A DNA stretch of 64,000 bases from Demequina flava (GTDB lineage Bacteria; Actinomycetota; Actinomycetes; Actinomycetales; Demequinaceae). Below the pieces are notes generated by a model. It made no database searches. It was not told the origin of the DNA and saw nothing but the letters and a program-made list of their open reading frames with translations. The DNA lies in NCBI RefSeq assembly GCF_000975035.1, contig NZ_BBRA01000001.1, positions 1,752,683-1,816,682 on the forward strand, written 5' to 3'. Each line of letters begins with the position of its first letter. Position 1 is the first letter of the stretch. The translations under genes were made by a program, and so were the position numbers. Below, one piece after another: positions 38,613 through 46,890 of the stretch.

Positions 38613-41333
38613 ATGCGTGTGGTGACCAGTGCTGTGACAATGGCGTCGCTGTTGGGGGTGGGCGCACTCGTCGCGGCCCCCGCCAGCGCTGCTGATGGCA
38701 CGGCCTTTTCCGAAGACCTGATTGTCTCCGAGTACGTCGAAGGATCCGGCTTCAACAAGGCCATTGAGATCTACAACGGCACCGATTCAGAGGTGGATCT
38801 GACTGCCTACGCAATCGAGCCGTACCAGAACGGCGTGACGAGCCCCTCGTCCAGCATCGATCTGACTGGGACGCTCGCCGCCGGCGACGTGTACGTCCTC
38901 GCGAGTTCGACAACCTCCAGCACCAATGACGTCGCTGCGCTCGCGGACCAGACCACCGGCTCCGTCCAGTGGAACGGCGATGACGCGGTCACGCTCGTGA
39001 AGGACGGCGCGATCATCGACACGCTGGGCGTCGTTGGGGAGCGGCCGTCATGGGGTCAGAACGTGACGCTACGGCGTGATGCCGACGTCTGCGAGGGAGC
39101 CACGACCTATGACGCATCCCAGTGGGAGTCGCTCGCGTCGAACACCGTGGACGGACTCGGCACTCACGAGTCGGTGTGCGGGCCCGAGGGGACGACGGAC
39201 CCGGGTGACGGCGGAGATGGCGGCGATGGGGGTGATGGCGGAGACGGCGGCGACGCAACGCAGCTGCCGATCGGAACCGTCCAGGGCACGACCGACACCT
39301 CCGAGTACGTCGGCCAGGACGTGACAGTGGAAGGTGTCGTTGTCGCTGACTACGAAGGCGACTCGGCCGCCGGCGCGCTGCGCGGTTTCTACGTGCAGAG
39401 CCGCGATGGCGAGCACGACGATGACCCCGCCACCTCCGAGGCGATCTTCGTCTTCAACGCGGGCGCCAATGAAGTCGCGCTGGGCGATGAGGTCTCGGTG
39501 ACCGGTGAGGTCTCCGAGTACCAGGGCCAGACTCAGATGAGTTTCGCGACCGTCACAAACGTAGGAACGGGCGCTTCGGTCACGCCGACGGACGTGACAC
39601 TCCCGTTCCCCGACGCGGACTACGCGGAGCGCTACGAAGGCATGTTCGTCACGTTCCCCGACGAGCTCACCGTGACGGAGATGTACCTGCTGGGACGCTT
39701 CAACGAGGTCTCGGTGTCGGGTATCGGCAAGCTCGATCAGCCCACCGCGGTCGTTGAGCCAGGGGCCGAGGCTGCCGAGCTGCAGGCAAGCAACGACCTC
39801 GCGCGCATCAAGGTCGACGACGCGCTGAACCTCCAAAACGCCGACCCGATGGGACGTGGCGGTGCACCCCTTAGTGCGGACAACACGCTCCGCGGCGGCG
39901 ACACGGTCATCGACCTCACCGGTGTGATGACGTACACCTGGGCCGGCAACTCCGCATCGGGCAACGCGTGGCGTGTGCGCCCGCAGAGCGCCGACGCTCC
40001 CACGCCCGATTTCCAGGCCAGCAACAGCCGCCCCACGGAGGCCCCTGCCGTCGGCGGATCACTCCAGGTCGCCAGCTTCAACGTGCTCAACTTCTTCACC
40101 ACGATCGACGGCTCAGGCCAGATCTGCGGACCTGAGGGCAACAAGCAGTACTGCCGCGGCGCTGACACCGCCGAGGAGCTCGAGCGTCAGACCACCAAGC
40201 TGGTGGCCGCGCTGTCCGAGCTCGACGCTGACGTTGTCGGGATCATGGAGATGGAGAACACCCCCGGCGCTGAGCCGCTTGCAGTGCTTGCCGACGCGAT
40301 GAACACCGCCACCGGCACCACGACGTGGACCTACGTCGACTCCGGGGTCATCGGGACCGACGTGATCCGCGTGGGACTCCTGTACGACTCTGCTGCTGTG
40401 GCCGAGGCCGGCGACTTCGCGGTGCTGGACTCCAGTGTCGACGAGCGCTTTGACGACGACCGCAACCGCCCCTCACTGGCCCAGACCTTCGAGGAGGTGG
40501 CAACGGGGGAGACCTTCACCGCAGTCGCCAACCACTGGAAGTCCAAGGGCAGCTGCGCGGACAGTGGCCCCGACTCCGACCTGGGCGATGGCGCAGCCTG
40601 CTGGAACGAGACCCGCCGCCTGGGTGCCGAGGCCCTCGTGGACTGGCTCGACACCTCACCCACCGGTGTGGTGGACGAGGACGTCATCATCATGGGCGAC
40701 CTGAACTCCTACGCCCAGGAAGACCCCATCGACGTACTGCGCGATGCAGGCTACGTGGACCTCGCTCAGGACTACTCCTACGTGTTCGACGGCCAGTGGG
40801 GCTCTCTCGACTACGCGTTTGGCTCCGCATCGATGGTGGAGCAGGTGAGCGACGCCGCGCACATGCACATCAACGCCGACGAACCGGGCGTGCTCGACTA
40901 CAACACCGACTTCAAGTCGGCCGCGCAGATCGAGAGCCTGTACGCACCTGACATGTACCGCACGTCAGACCACGACCCCGTTCTGATTGGGCTGGACCTG
41001 TTCACTCCGGAGCCCACCTGCTCGGTGTCCTATGACATCAACGGTCAGTGGCCCGGCGGGTTCATCTCGCAGTTGTGGATCACCAACACGGGGGATGAGG
41101 CCATCAGCGGCTGGGAGTTGGGCTTCGACTTCGGCGCCGGTGAGGCCGTGACCAACGGCTGGGCTGGAACCTGGAACCAGGATGGCTCCGCGGTGACAGT
41201 CGATTCGATGCACTGGAACGGCGCCATCAAGCCCGGCCGGTCCGTGACCATCGGCTTCGTCGGAAGCTCCCCCGACGGCGCAGTTGACGTCTCCGAGTTC
41301 ACCCTGAACGGTGAAGCCTGCTCGGCTGGCTAA
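38613..41333 (+). CDS. Secreted ExeM/NucH-like nuclease with C-terminal cellulose-binding module
   Basis: The 906-residue preprotein has a Sec signal (cut near APASAA, residue 27). A lamin-tail domain (about 33-160) follows, then a Gly-Asp linker, an OB-fold YhcR-like domain (about 220-440) and an endonuclease/exonuclease/phosphatase domain (about 480-800; ASFNVLNFF, MEMENTPGAEPL, MGDLNSYAQEDP, SDHDPVLIGL). The last 100 residues (CSVSYDINGQWPGGF to the end) look like a family 2 carbohydrate-binding module with its terminal cysteines. Such nucleases degrade extracellular DNA. The cellulose module is unusual and would tether the enzyme to plant matter. Confidence 0.88.
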   Translation: MRVVTSAVTMASLLGVGALVAAPASAADGTAFSEDLIVSEYVEGSGFNKAIEIYNGTDSEVDLTAYAIEPYQNGVTSPSSSIDLTGTLAAGDVYVLASSTTSSTNDVAALADQTTGSVQWNGDDAVTLVKDGAIIDTLGVVGERPSWGQNVTLRRDADVCEGATTYDASQWESLASNTVDGLGTHESVCGPEGTTDPGDGGDGGDGGDGGDGGDATQLPIGTVQGTTDTSEYVGQDVTVEGVVVADYEGDSAAGALRGFYVQSRDGEHDDDPATSEAIFVFNAGANEVALGDEVSVTGEVSEYQGQTQMSFATVTNVGTGASVTPTDVTLPFPDADYAERYEGMFVTFPDELTVTEMYLLGRFNEVSVSGIGKLDQPTAVVEPGAEAAELQASNDLARIKVDDALNLQNADPMGRGGAPLSADNTLRGGDTVIDLTGVMTYTWAGNSASGNAWRVRPQSADAPTPDFQASNSRPTEAPAVGGSLQVASFNVLNFFTTIDGSGQICGPEGNKQYCRGADTAEELERQTTKLVAALSELDADVVGIMEMENTPGAEPLAVLADAMNTATGTTTWTYVDSGVIGTDVIRVGLLYDSAAVAEAGDFAVLDSSVDERFDDDRNRPSLAQTFEEVATGETFTAVANHWKSKGSCADSGPDSDLGDGAACWNETRRLGAEALVDWLDTSPTGVVDEDVIIMGDLNSYAQEDPIDVLRDAGYVDLAQDYSYVFDGQWGSLDYAFGSASMVEQVSDAAHMHINADEPGVLDYNTDFKSAAQIESLYAPDMYRTSDHDPVLIGLDLFTPEPTCSVSYDINGQWPGGFISQLWITNTGDEAISGWELGFDFGAGEAVTNGWAGTWNQDGSAVTVDSMHWNGAIKPGRSVTIGFVGSSPDGAVDVSEFTLNGEACSAG

Positions 41334-41348
41334 CGCGACCCTTAAGGG

Positions 41349-41383
41349 AGGGCCGATGCTGTGGTCGCCACGGCATCGGCCCT
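41349..41383 (+). terminator. Terminator built from an inverted GGCCGATGC pair
   Basis: AGGGCCGATGC (41349-41359) pairs perfectly with GCATCGGCCCT (41373-41383). The stem can extend inward through GTGG/CCAC to a TCG loop, and TTTCT follows. It begins 15 bases after the nuclease stop codon. Confidence 0.85.
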
Positions 41384-41397
41384 TTCTATGTCCGGGG

Positions 41398-41814
41398 TTA
41401 GGCTTCGTCGGTGCCGAAGATCGGGTCGTTCTCGCCGCCGTACCCAGCGTTACCGATGACCGTGTAGCCCTGTGCGGAGTGTGCGGTGCTGTAGCGCTGA
41501 TAGAACGTCAGGGCCTGCTCCTCAGAGCGGTCTTGAGCGATCACCCACACGGCGTCAAAGCGACCGTCGTCGAGCGTGACGAAGCCGTCGAAGCACAACG
41601 CGATCCGTGCCGCCTCCGACTCGCCGGCGTGGTCGTGTGCGGTCGCCACGCTGGCCTCGAGCGTCCCGGCATCAAAGCGCGTCACGCTGCGCTTGCCTTC
41701 GGAATCTTCCTCCACAGTGAAGGGGATCACGGGGCCGTTCTCAGCGGACGCAGCACCGTGATCGAGGGCCATCAAAGCCAGCTGATGAAGCTCGGGCGAA
41801 CCAGGTATTTCCAT
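41398..41814 (-). CDS. Hypothetical protein
   Basis: The 138-residue acidic soluble protein has no signal peptide or membrane segment. It contains beta-strand-like blocks (VIPFTVEEDSEGKRSVTRF, FDAVWVIAQDRS) and ends in PIFGTDEA. I do not recognise a family. It is divergent from the cysteine desulfurase gene, with 38 bases between the starts. Codon use and GC match the neighbours, so it is probably real. Confidence 0.65.
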   Translation of the reverse strand: MEIPGSPELHQLALMALDHGAASAENGPVIPFTVEEDSEGKRSVTRFDAGTLEASVATAHDHAGESEAARIALCFDGFVTLDDGRFDAVWVIAQDRSEEQALTFYQRYSTAHSAQGYTVIGNAGYGGENDPIFGTDEA

Positions 41815-41852
41815 GCCACCACGCTAATGGCCGTTCCGTACACTTGCGACGC

Positions 41853-43028
41853 ATGGACACCCACTACCTCGATCACGCGGCCACGACGCCCATGACTGAG
41901 GCCGCCGCGCGTGAACAAGCGCGGTTGGCAGGGCTCGTGGGCAACCCTTCGGCCTCGCATGCGGCTGGTCGCAAGGCGCGATCGGTGGTTGACGATGCGC
42001 GGGAGCGGCTGGCATCCGCCGTGGATGCTGCGCCGTCGGAGATTGTGTGGACCTCTGGCGGGACGGAGGCTGACAACCTCGCGATCAAGGGCCTGTTCTG
42101 GGACCGCCACGACGGGGATCCGGCGCGCACCCGCATTCTTGTCTCCGCAGTCGAACACCACGCCGTCCTCGAGCCAGCCGAATGGCTAGCCGCTCACCAC
42201 GGCGCGGAACTCGTGCTCATTCCGGTCGACCGCGCCGGAGTGGTCGATGTGGAGTGGCTGCGTAGTGAGCTCGCTGAGAAATCCGAGCGCACCGCACTGA
42301 TCTCTGTGATGTGGGCCAACAATGAGATCGGCACAATCCAGCCGGTCGCGCAGATCGCCGCGCTCGCGGCCGACCACGCAATTCCGATGCACACCGACGC
42401 CGTTCAGGCCGTGGGCCATGTGCCGGTGTCTTTTTCCGACAGCGGCGTCACTGCACTGTCGCTCAGTGCCCACAAGGCCGGGGGACCGGTGGGCGTGGGC
42501 GCACTTGTGGTGCGCCGTGACGTGCGCATGACGCCCGTCTCGCACGGCGGGGGACAGGAGCGCCAGGTGCGCTCTGGCACGTTGGATGCCGCGGGGTTTG
42601 CTGCGGGATCAGTCGCGATTGCAGACGCTGTGGCGGAGGTTGAGGACGAGGCCGCACGGTTGCGGGCGCTTCAGGCCGATGCCGTGGCCAGGATCCGTGG
42701 GGCCGTTCCCGATGTGACGCTCACCGGGGCGCCGCTGGGACCGGGACGGCTTCCGGGCAATATTCACCTGTGCTTTCCCGGCGCCGACCCCGACGCGCTG
42801 ATGTTCATGCTCGACAGTCATGGGATTCAGTCGTCCACCGGCGCGGCCTGCTCGGCGGGAGTCCACCAGTCTTCGCATGTACTGATGGCGATGGGCTATT
42901 CGCCCGCCGACGCAGCCTCGACGATGCGGTTCTCCCTGGGGCACACCACCACGGCCGCGGACATCGACGCCCTGCTCGCCGTACTTCCCGAGGCCGTGGA
43001 ACGAGCGCGACGCATCCCGCGCGGTTAG
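41853..43028 (+). CDS. Cysteine desulfurase (NifS/IscS-like)
   Basis: This PLP enzyme removes sulfur from cysteine as a persulfide. The 391-residue protein starts YLDHAATTPM, has the PLP lysine in SAHKAGGPVGVGAL and the catalytic cysteine loop TGAACSAGVHQSSHVL, with a group II-like or IscS-type spacing. ATG 41853 is preceded by a -10-like TACACT eight bases upstream and no ribosome site, so it is likely leaderless. MnmA, a sulfur acceptor, lies 2.5 kb downstream. One GGCCGATGC motif (42674-42682) lies inside. Confidence 0.93.
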   Translation: MDTHYLDHAATTPMTEAAAREQARLAGLVGNPSASHAAGRKARSVVDDARERLASAVDAAPSEIVWTSGGTEADNLAIKGLFWDRHDGDPARTRILVSAVEHHAVLEPAEWLAAHHGAELVLIPVDRAGVVDVEWLRSELAEKSERTALISVMWANNEIGTIQPVAQIAALAADHAIPMHTDAVQAVGHVPVSFSDSGVTALSLSAHKAGGPVGVGALVVRRDVRMTPVSHGGGQERQVRSGTLDAAGFAAGSVAIADAVAEVEDEAARLRALQADAVARIRGAVPDVTLTGAPLGPGRLPGNIHLCFPGADPDALMFMLDSHGIQSSTGAACSAGVHQSSHVLMAMGYSPADAASTMRFSLGHTTTAADIDALLAVLPEAVERARRIPRG

Positions 43029-43053
43029 TTCACGCGGCCACTAGCGTGGGCGC

Positions 43054-43647
43054 ATGCGCATTGTGCTTGCTGGTGCCTCCGGCGTGATCGGGTCGCGACT
43101 GATTCCGCTTCTGCAAGATGGCGGCCACGAGGTGATTGGGCTGACACGCACCGCCGCGCACGTTGACGGGATTAATGCGGCGGGCGCCACCGGTATCCAG
43201 GTCGACATCCTGGATGCTGACGCCGTGCGTGCGGTCGTAAGCAAGCATCGGCCGGACCTCGTCATGCACCAGGTGACTGACCTGCCAGATTCCAAACTGG
43301 CGCTGCTGTTCAAGGTGCGCGCGCTGGGGCGGATTCGCACCATCGGCACGGACAATCTGGTGGCCGCGGCCACGGCTGTCGACGCGCGCGTCGTCGCCCA
43401 GTCGGTCGCGTTCTCGCTACCGCGCCAGGCCCAGCGAGCCATCGACTACCTGGAAGCCGCGGTTCTTGGAGTGCACGGACAAGTCGTGCGCTACGGTCAG
43501 TTCTATGGGCCCGGTACGTGGGCCGAGCGGGCGCCGTCAGGCCCCGACGTGGTGCACGTCGACGCCGCGGCACAGGCGACCGCGCGCCTCATCGACGAGC
43601 CCGGTGGCGTCGTCGAAGTCCGCGATAGCGGGATTACCCGTCCGTAA
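43054..43647 (+). CDS. Compact NAD(P)-dependent epimerase/dehydratase
   Basis: The 197-residue protein has a Rossmann start GASGVIGSRLIPLL and the extended-SDR layout, but it is about 60-100 residues shorter than usual: after FSLPRQAQRAIDYLE the segment with the YxxxK motif is reduced, and it ends in VVEVRDSGITRP. It may bind NAD(P) but lack normal catalysis. TAGCGT six bases before the ATG suggests a leaderless start. Its 3' end overlaps the convergent subtilase gene by 14 bases. One GCATCGGCC motif (43245-43253) lies inside. Confidence 0.75.
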   Translation: MRIVLAGASGVIGSRLIPLLQDGGHEVIGLTRTAAHVDGINAAGATGIQVDILDADAVRAVVSKHRPDLVMHQVTDLPDSKLALLFKVRALGRIRTIGTDNLVAAATAVDARVVAQSVAFSLPRQAQRAIDYLEAAVLGVHGQVVRYGQFYGPGTWAERAPSGPDVVHVDAAAQATARLIDEPGGVVEVRDSGITRP

Positions 43648-44620
43648 GGCCCTGCGCGACGGCCTCGTTGAGTGCCGCGGCGATGTCCACGATGCCGGCG
43701 TCGAGCCGCTCGGACTCCCAGTGGTTGATCGCCGTGTCCGTCAGAAGCCCAAAGACCTGATCGTGGGGCACGCCCGCGGACAGGAGTAGCGCGACCGATC
43801 CCGCGACCAGCGGCGACGCCATCGAGGTTCCGGACAGGGTCTCGTAGCCGTCGGATCCTTCCGCAAAGATCGTGGTGGGGTAGGTCGGCACTGAGGAGAC
43901 AATGCGCGATCCGGGGGCAGATACCGCGCGGAAGTCGCCGGAGTTCGTGTAGATCGCGGGCAGTTCTAGCTCGTTCGAGGCGTTGACAACCAACACCTCG
44001 GTGTCGAGCTGGTACTGCTGTCCCACCTCTGCGGAGTTGCCTGACGCGGCGACGACGAGCACGCCCGCCTCGAAGGCCGCGGAAATCGAGTCGTTGATGA
44101 CGCCACCCTTCTCGATGCGACCGAGCAGCCCGGTCTCGTCCAGCGAGAGATTGATAACGTCAGCGTCGTTCTCGACGGCCCAGTCGATTGCGGCGGCGAT
44201 GTCCTCATTGCCACCCGCGCCGGAGGCGTCCAGCACGCGCAGGGGCATGATCTTGGCGTTCGGGGCGGCACCGATGATCCCCTTGTCATTCGCGGCTGCG
44301 GCGGCGATTCCGGCGACGTGGGTGCCGTGACCGTTCTCGTCCTTGGGGTCGTCATCATCATCGACGAAGTCGTAGCCGTCGACGCTGTGGTGGCGCAGAT
44401 CGGGGTGCGTGGTGTCGACGCCTGTATCGACGACGGCGATCACGATGTCCTCGCCGGTGTAGCCCTGTGACCAGACCTCGGGGATCCGGATCGCGTCGAG
44501 ACTCCACTGCTCATCGCGCAGGGGGTCCTTCGCGGTGGTTGGGTCGCTCGGGGACGAGCAAGCTACGGAGGTGAGCACGATGCCAGCGGTCAGGACGGTG
44601 GCGATGAGGGGACGGCGCAT
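43634..44620 (-). CDS. Subtilisin-family serine protease lipoprotein
   Basis: The 328-residue product has a lipoprotein signal (VLTAGIVLTSVAC, Cys21), so it is anchored outside the membrane. The S8 catalytic triad is complete: D65 (AVVDTG), H98 (NGHGTHVAG) and S266 (SGTSMASP), with oxyanion N195 (AASGN). There is almost no propeptide. ATG 44620 gives the proper signal; an upstream in-frame start would add 20 charged residues before it. Substrate unknown. Confidence 0.92.
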   Translation of the reverse strand: MRRPLIATVLTAGIVLTSVACSSPSDPTTAKDPLRDEQWSLDAIRIPEVWSQGYTGEDIVIAVVDTGVDTTHPDLRHHSVDGYDFVDDDDDPKDENGHGTHVAGIAAAAANDKGIIGAAPNAKIMPLRVLDASGAGGNEDIAAAIDWAVENDADVINLSLDETGLLGRIEKGGVINDSISAAFEAGVLVVAASGNSAEVGQQYQLDTEVLVVNASNELELPAIYTNSGDFRAVSAPGSRIVSSVPTYPTTIFAEGSDGYETLSGTSMASPLVAGSVALLLSAGVPHDQVFGLLTDTAINHWESERLDAGIVDIAAALNEAVAQGLTDG

Positions 44621-44737
44621 GGCACCGGATTCTTCCAGGTTGTACGCGTCGGCGCCATCCTCGCGAGCACGTTCCCGCACGAGGCACGAGGTTGTCGCGC
44701 GCTAGGGTGAGTGCCACCGCGTGAAGGGGAGCAATTC

Positions 44738-45445
44738 ATGACCACAGAGGGTTCGTGCCTGGCCAATGTGAGGGATATGGCCGATGCCGCGCCGGGCCTG
44801 CGTGCTGGCGTTTATTACCGCTCAGACGCGCCGGCTGAAGGCGATAGCGCGCCCGAAGGCCTCAATCCGTGGCCGCCGGCAACAGTGCTTGACCTGCGCG
44901 GTGCACAGGAAAAGGGCCGCCCTCACGGGCTCGCCGCCGAGAGTCGCATCGTGGATCTCGAGATCTTGGATGAGGCCAATCTCACGGGAGAGCAGGCACG
45001 GGCCACACTTGAGTCGCTCGAGGCGCTCTACCTCCACATGACCGAGGGAGCCGCCGCGCGGGCCTTGGTCTCCGCGGTTCATGAACTCGCTTCCGACGAA
45101 CTACCAGTGCTGTTCCACTGTTCCGTAGGCAAGGACCGCACCGGCGTCTTGGCCGCGCTGGTTCTGTCGCTTCTGGGGGTAGATCGCGAACGCATCGTGG
45201 CTGACTATTGCGCCACGGGTCCGCACATGGAAGCCGTCATCGCGCGCATGATGCGCGGCCTGTCCACCGAGTTCGCTCAGGCGGCCTTGAGTTCCGTTCC
45301 GCCCGAGGTGTTCGCGGCGCCGGCGCACGCCATCGAGGTCGTGCTCGATCGCTGGGAAGGCGCAGGCGGCACTCACGCCTGGTACCTCGACAACGGAGGC
45401 GACGAGGACACCCTCGCCACGCTCAAGGCGCGTTTGCTCGCGTAG
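44738..45445 (+). CDS. Tyrosine-protein phosphatase (PTP, Y_phosphatase3 type)
   Basis: The 235-residue protein carries the P-loop HCSVGKDRTG (near residue 130), with the catalytic cysteine and arginine typical of bacterial MptpB/LipA-like phosphatases that accept phosphotyrosine or phosphoinositides. The earlier VLDLRGAQEKGRPHG fits the family's substrate loop. There is no signal peptide. ATG 44738 follows AAGGGGAG by six bases. One GGCCGATGC motif (44779-44787) lies at the start and another just after the stop (45456). Confidence 0.9.
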   Translation: MTTEGSCLANVRDMADAAPGLRAGVYYRSDAPAEGDSAPEGLNPWPPATVLDLRGAQEKGRPHGLAAESRIVDLEILDEANLTGEQARATLESLEALYLHMTEGAAARALVSAVHELASDELPVLFHCSVGKDRTGVLAALVLSLLGVDRERIVADYCATGPHMEAVIARMMRGLSTEFAQAALSSVPPEVFAAPAHAIEVVLDRWEGAGGTHAWYLDNGGDEDTLATLKARLLA

Positions 45446-45515
45446 CTGGACCCCGGCATCGGCCCGCTACAAGACGCGTACCATGGATGGGCAATCAATC
45501 TGAAAGGTCCTCATC

Positions 45516-46601
45516 ATGCGCGTGCTCGCTGCCCTGTCCGGCGGAGTTGACTCTGCCGTCGCCGCTGCGCGCGCCGTCGAGGCCGGGCACGATGTTGTCG
45601 GTGTCCACATGGCGCTGAGCCGCAATCGCGATCAATTCCGGTCTGGCTCTCGCGGGTGCTGCTCGATCGAGGACAGCAACGACGCTCGCCGCGCGGCCGA
45701 CAAGCTCGGTATCCCGTACTACGTATGGGACCTCTCCGACGAGTTTCACGACACCGTCGTGAAGGACTTCCTGTCCGAATACGCCGCTGGCCGCACTCCT
45801 AATCCGTGCGTGCGCTGCAACGAGCACATCAAGTTCGACACCTTGCTTGAGCGTGCGGCGGCGCTGGACTTTGATGCGGTTGCGACCGGTCACTACGCAC
45901 GCATCGAGATTCGCGACGATGGCGTGCGTGAACTGCACCGCGCTCGCGACCCCCTCAAGGATCAGTCGTACGTGCTGGCGGTCATGGGGCCTGAGAAGGT
46001 CGCGCAGTCGATGTTCCCGCTCGGGGACATGGCGTCCAAGGCAGAGGTGCGTGCGGAGGCCGCGGCCCGGGGCCTTGGAGTGTCGAATAAGCCCGACTCC
46101 TACGACATCTGCTTTGTCGCGGACGGTGACACCAAGGGCTTCCTCCAGCGCGAGCTAGGGGAGAAGCCCGGCGAGATTCAGGATGAGTCCGGCTCCGTGG
46201 TCGGTTCGCACGACGGCGCGTACGCGTACACAGTGGGCCAGCGCAAGGGGCTCGGAATCGGGCGCCCGGCTCCGGATGGGGCGCCGCGCTATGTCACCGG
46301 CGTCGACACCCAGCGCAATGTCGTCACCGTGGGCCCTGAGACGCTGCTGTCGGTATCCACCCTGGTAGGGGATGAGTCTGTTTGGCTCGCACCGGACGTC
46401 CCGGCGGACATACCCACGCAATGTGAGGCTCAGGTGCGTGCTCACGGCGCGACCACGCCTGGCACGGTGGTGCGCTCCGGAGACCGCTTGATGGTCGAGC
46501 TCGACACGCCGATGCGCGGGGTCGCAGCGGGGCAGTCGCTCGTCGTTTACGACGGCACGCGTGTGCTGGGCCAGGCGACGCTCGCCGCCCGCGACGTCTA
46601 A
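45516..46601 (+). CDS. mnmA: tRNA 2-thiouridine(34) synthase
   Basis: MnmA adenylates and thiolates U34 in Lys, Glu and Gln tRNAs. The 361-residue protein has the PP-loop SGGVDS (residues 8-13), the catalytic cysteine region [12 protein letters not shown] and the second cysteine in DICFVADGD. The C-terminal beta-barrel is complete. The ATG follows GAAAGG. Sulfur probably reaches it through the desulfurase at 41853. Confidence 0.96.
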   Translation: MRVLAALSGGVDSAVAAARAVEAGHDVVGVHMALSRNRDQFRSGSRGCCSIEDSNDARRAADKLGIPYYVWDLSDEFHDTVVKDFLSEYAAGRTPNPCVRCNEHIKFDTLLERAAALDFDAVATGHYARIEIRDDGVRELHRARDPLKDQSYVLAVMGPEKVAQSMFPLGDMASKAEVRAEAAARGLGVSNKPDSYDICFVADGDTKGFLQRELGEKPGEIQDESGSVVGSHDGAYAYTVGQRKGLGIGRPAPDGAPRYVTGVDTQRNVVTVGPETLLSVSTLVGDESVWLAPDVPADIPTQCEAQVRAHGATTPGTVVRSGDRLMVELDTPMRGVAAGQSLVVYDGTRVLGQATLAARDV

Positions 46602-46750
46602 GCACGCGCTCTCTTTTGGGTCCGATTGCGGGCCTTCCTCCCTGTGTTGACGATCCGCGCTGGCGGGTGCCTTCATCGCGCATGAGGGCGGGTGAATCGC
46701 ATGACGCCCACGAAATGATCACGAAACATCACGGTTCGTAACGGTTCGAT

Positions 46751-46766
46751 ATCGAAACGTTTCTAT
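46751..46766. promoter_or_regulatory. LacI-type operator, upstream site of the sugar ABC operon
   Basis: The core GAAACGTTTC matches the operator of the GH1 gene at 11071. It lies 13 bases upstream of the -35 hexamer, a position from which a repressor could loop to the downstream boxes. Confidence 0.65.
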
Positions 46767-46779
46767 GACTGGTTTTGCG

Positions 46780-46808
46780 TTGACATCCACATTTCTCGGT
46801 CGTAGCGT
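46780..46808 (+). promoter_or_regulatory. Sigma-70-type promoter of the sugar ABC operon
   Basis: TTGACA (46780-46785), a 17-base spacer and TAGCGT (46803-46808) form a near-consensus promoter. Transcription would begin around 46815, leaving a leader of about 75 bases that contains two further LacI-type boxes. Confidence 0.8.
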
Positions 46809-46821
46809 GAAACCAGCTCGT

Positions 46822-46854
46822 GAAAGCGCTCTCACCGTTGGAGAGAGCGCTCTC
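46822..46854. promoter_or_regulatory. Tandem CebR-like operators GAAAGCGCTCTC and GAGAGCGCTCTC
   Basis: Two 12-bp palindromes, centred 21 bases (about two helical turns) apart, lie just after the transcription start. GAGAGCGCTCTC (46843-46854) is perfect. Their core GAGCGCTC is that of the CebR operator of Streptomyces (TGGGAGCGCTCCCA), which controls cellobiose uptake. Confidence 0.75.
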
Positions 46855-46890
46855 GCCGGGCCCGACAACCCTTCTCACAAAGGAGTGAAC

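Noticed and set aside
39195..39255. Short tandem repeat GGTGATGGCGGAGA-like units
   Set aside because: It encodes the Gly-Asp linker between two domains of the secreted nuclease; no separate element is needed.
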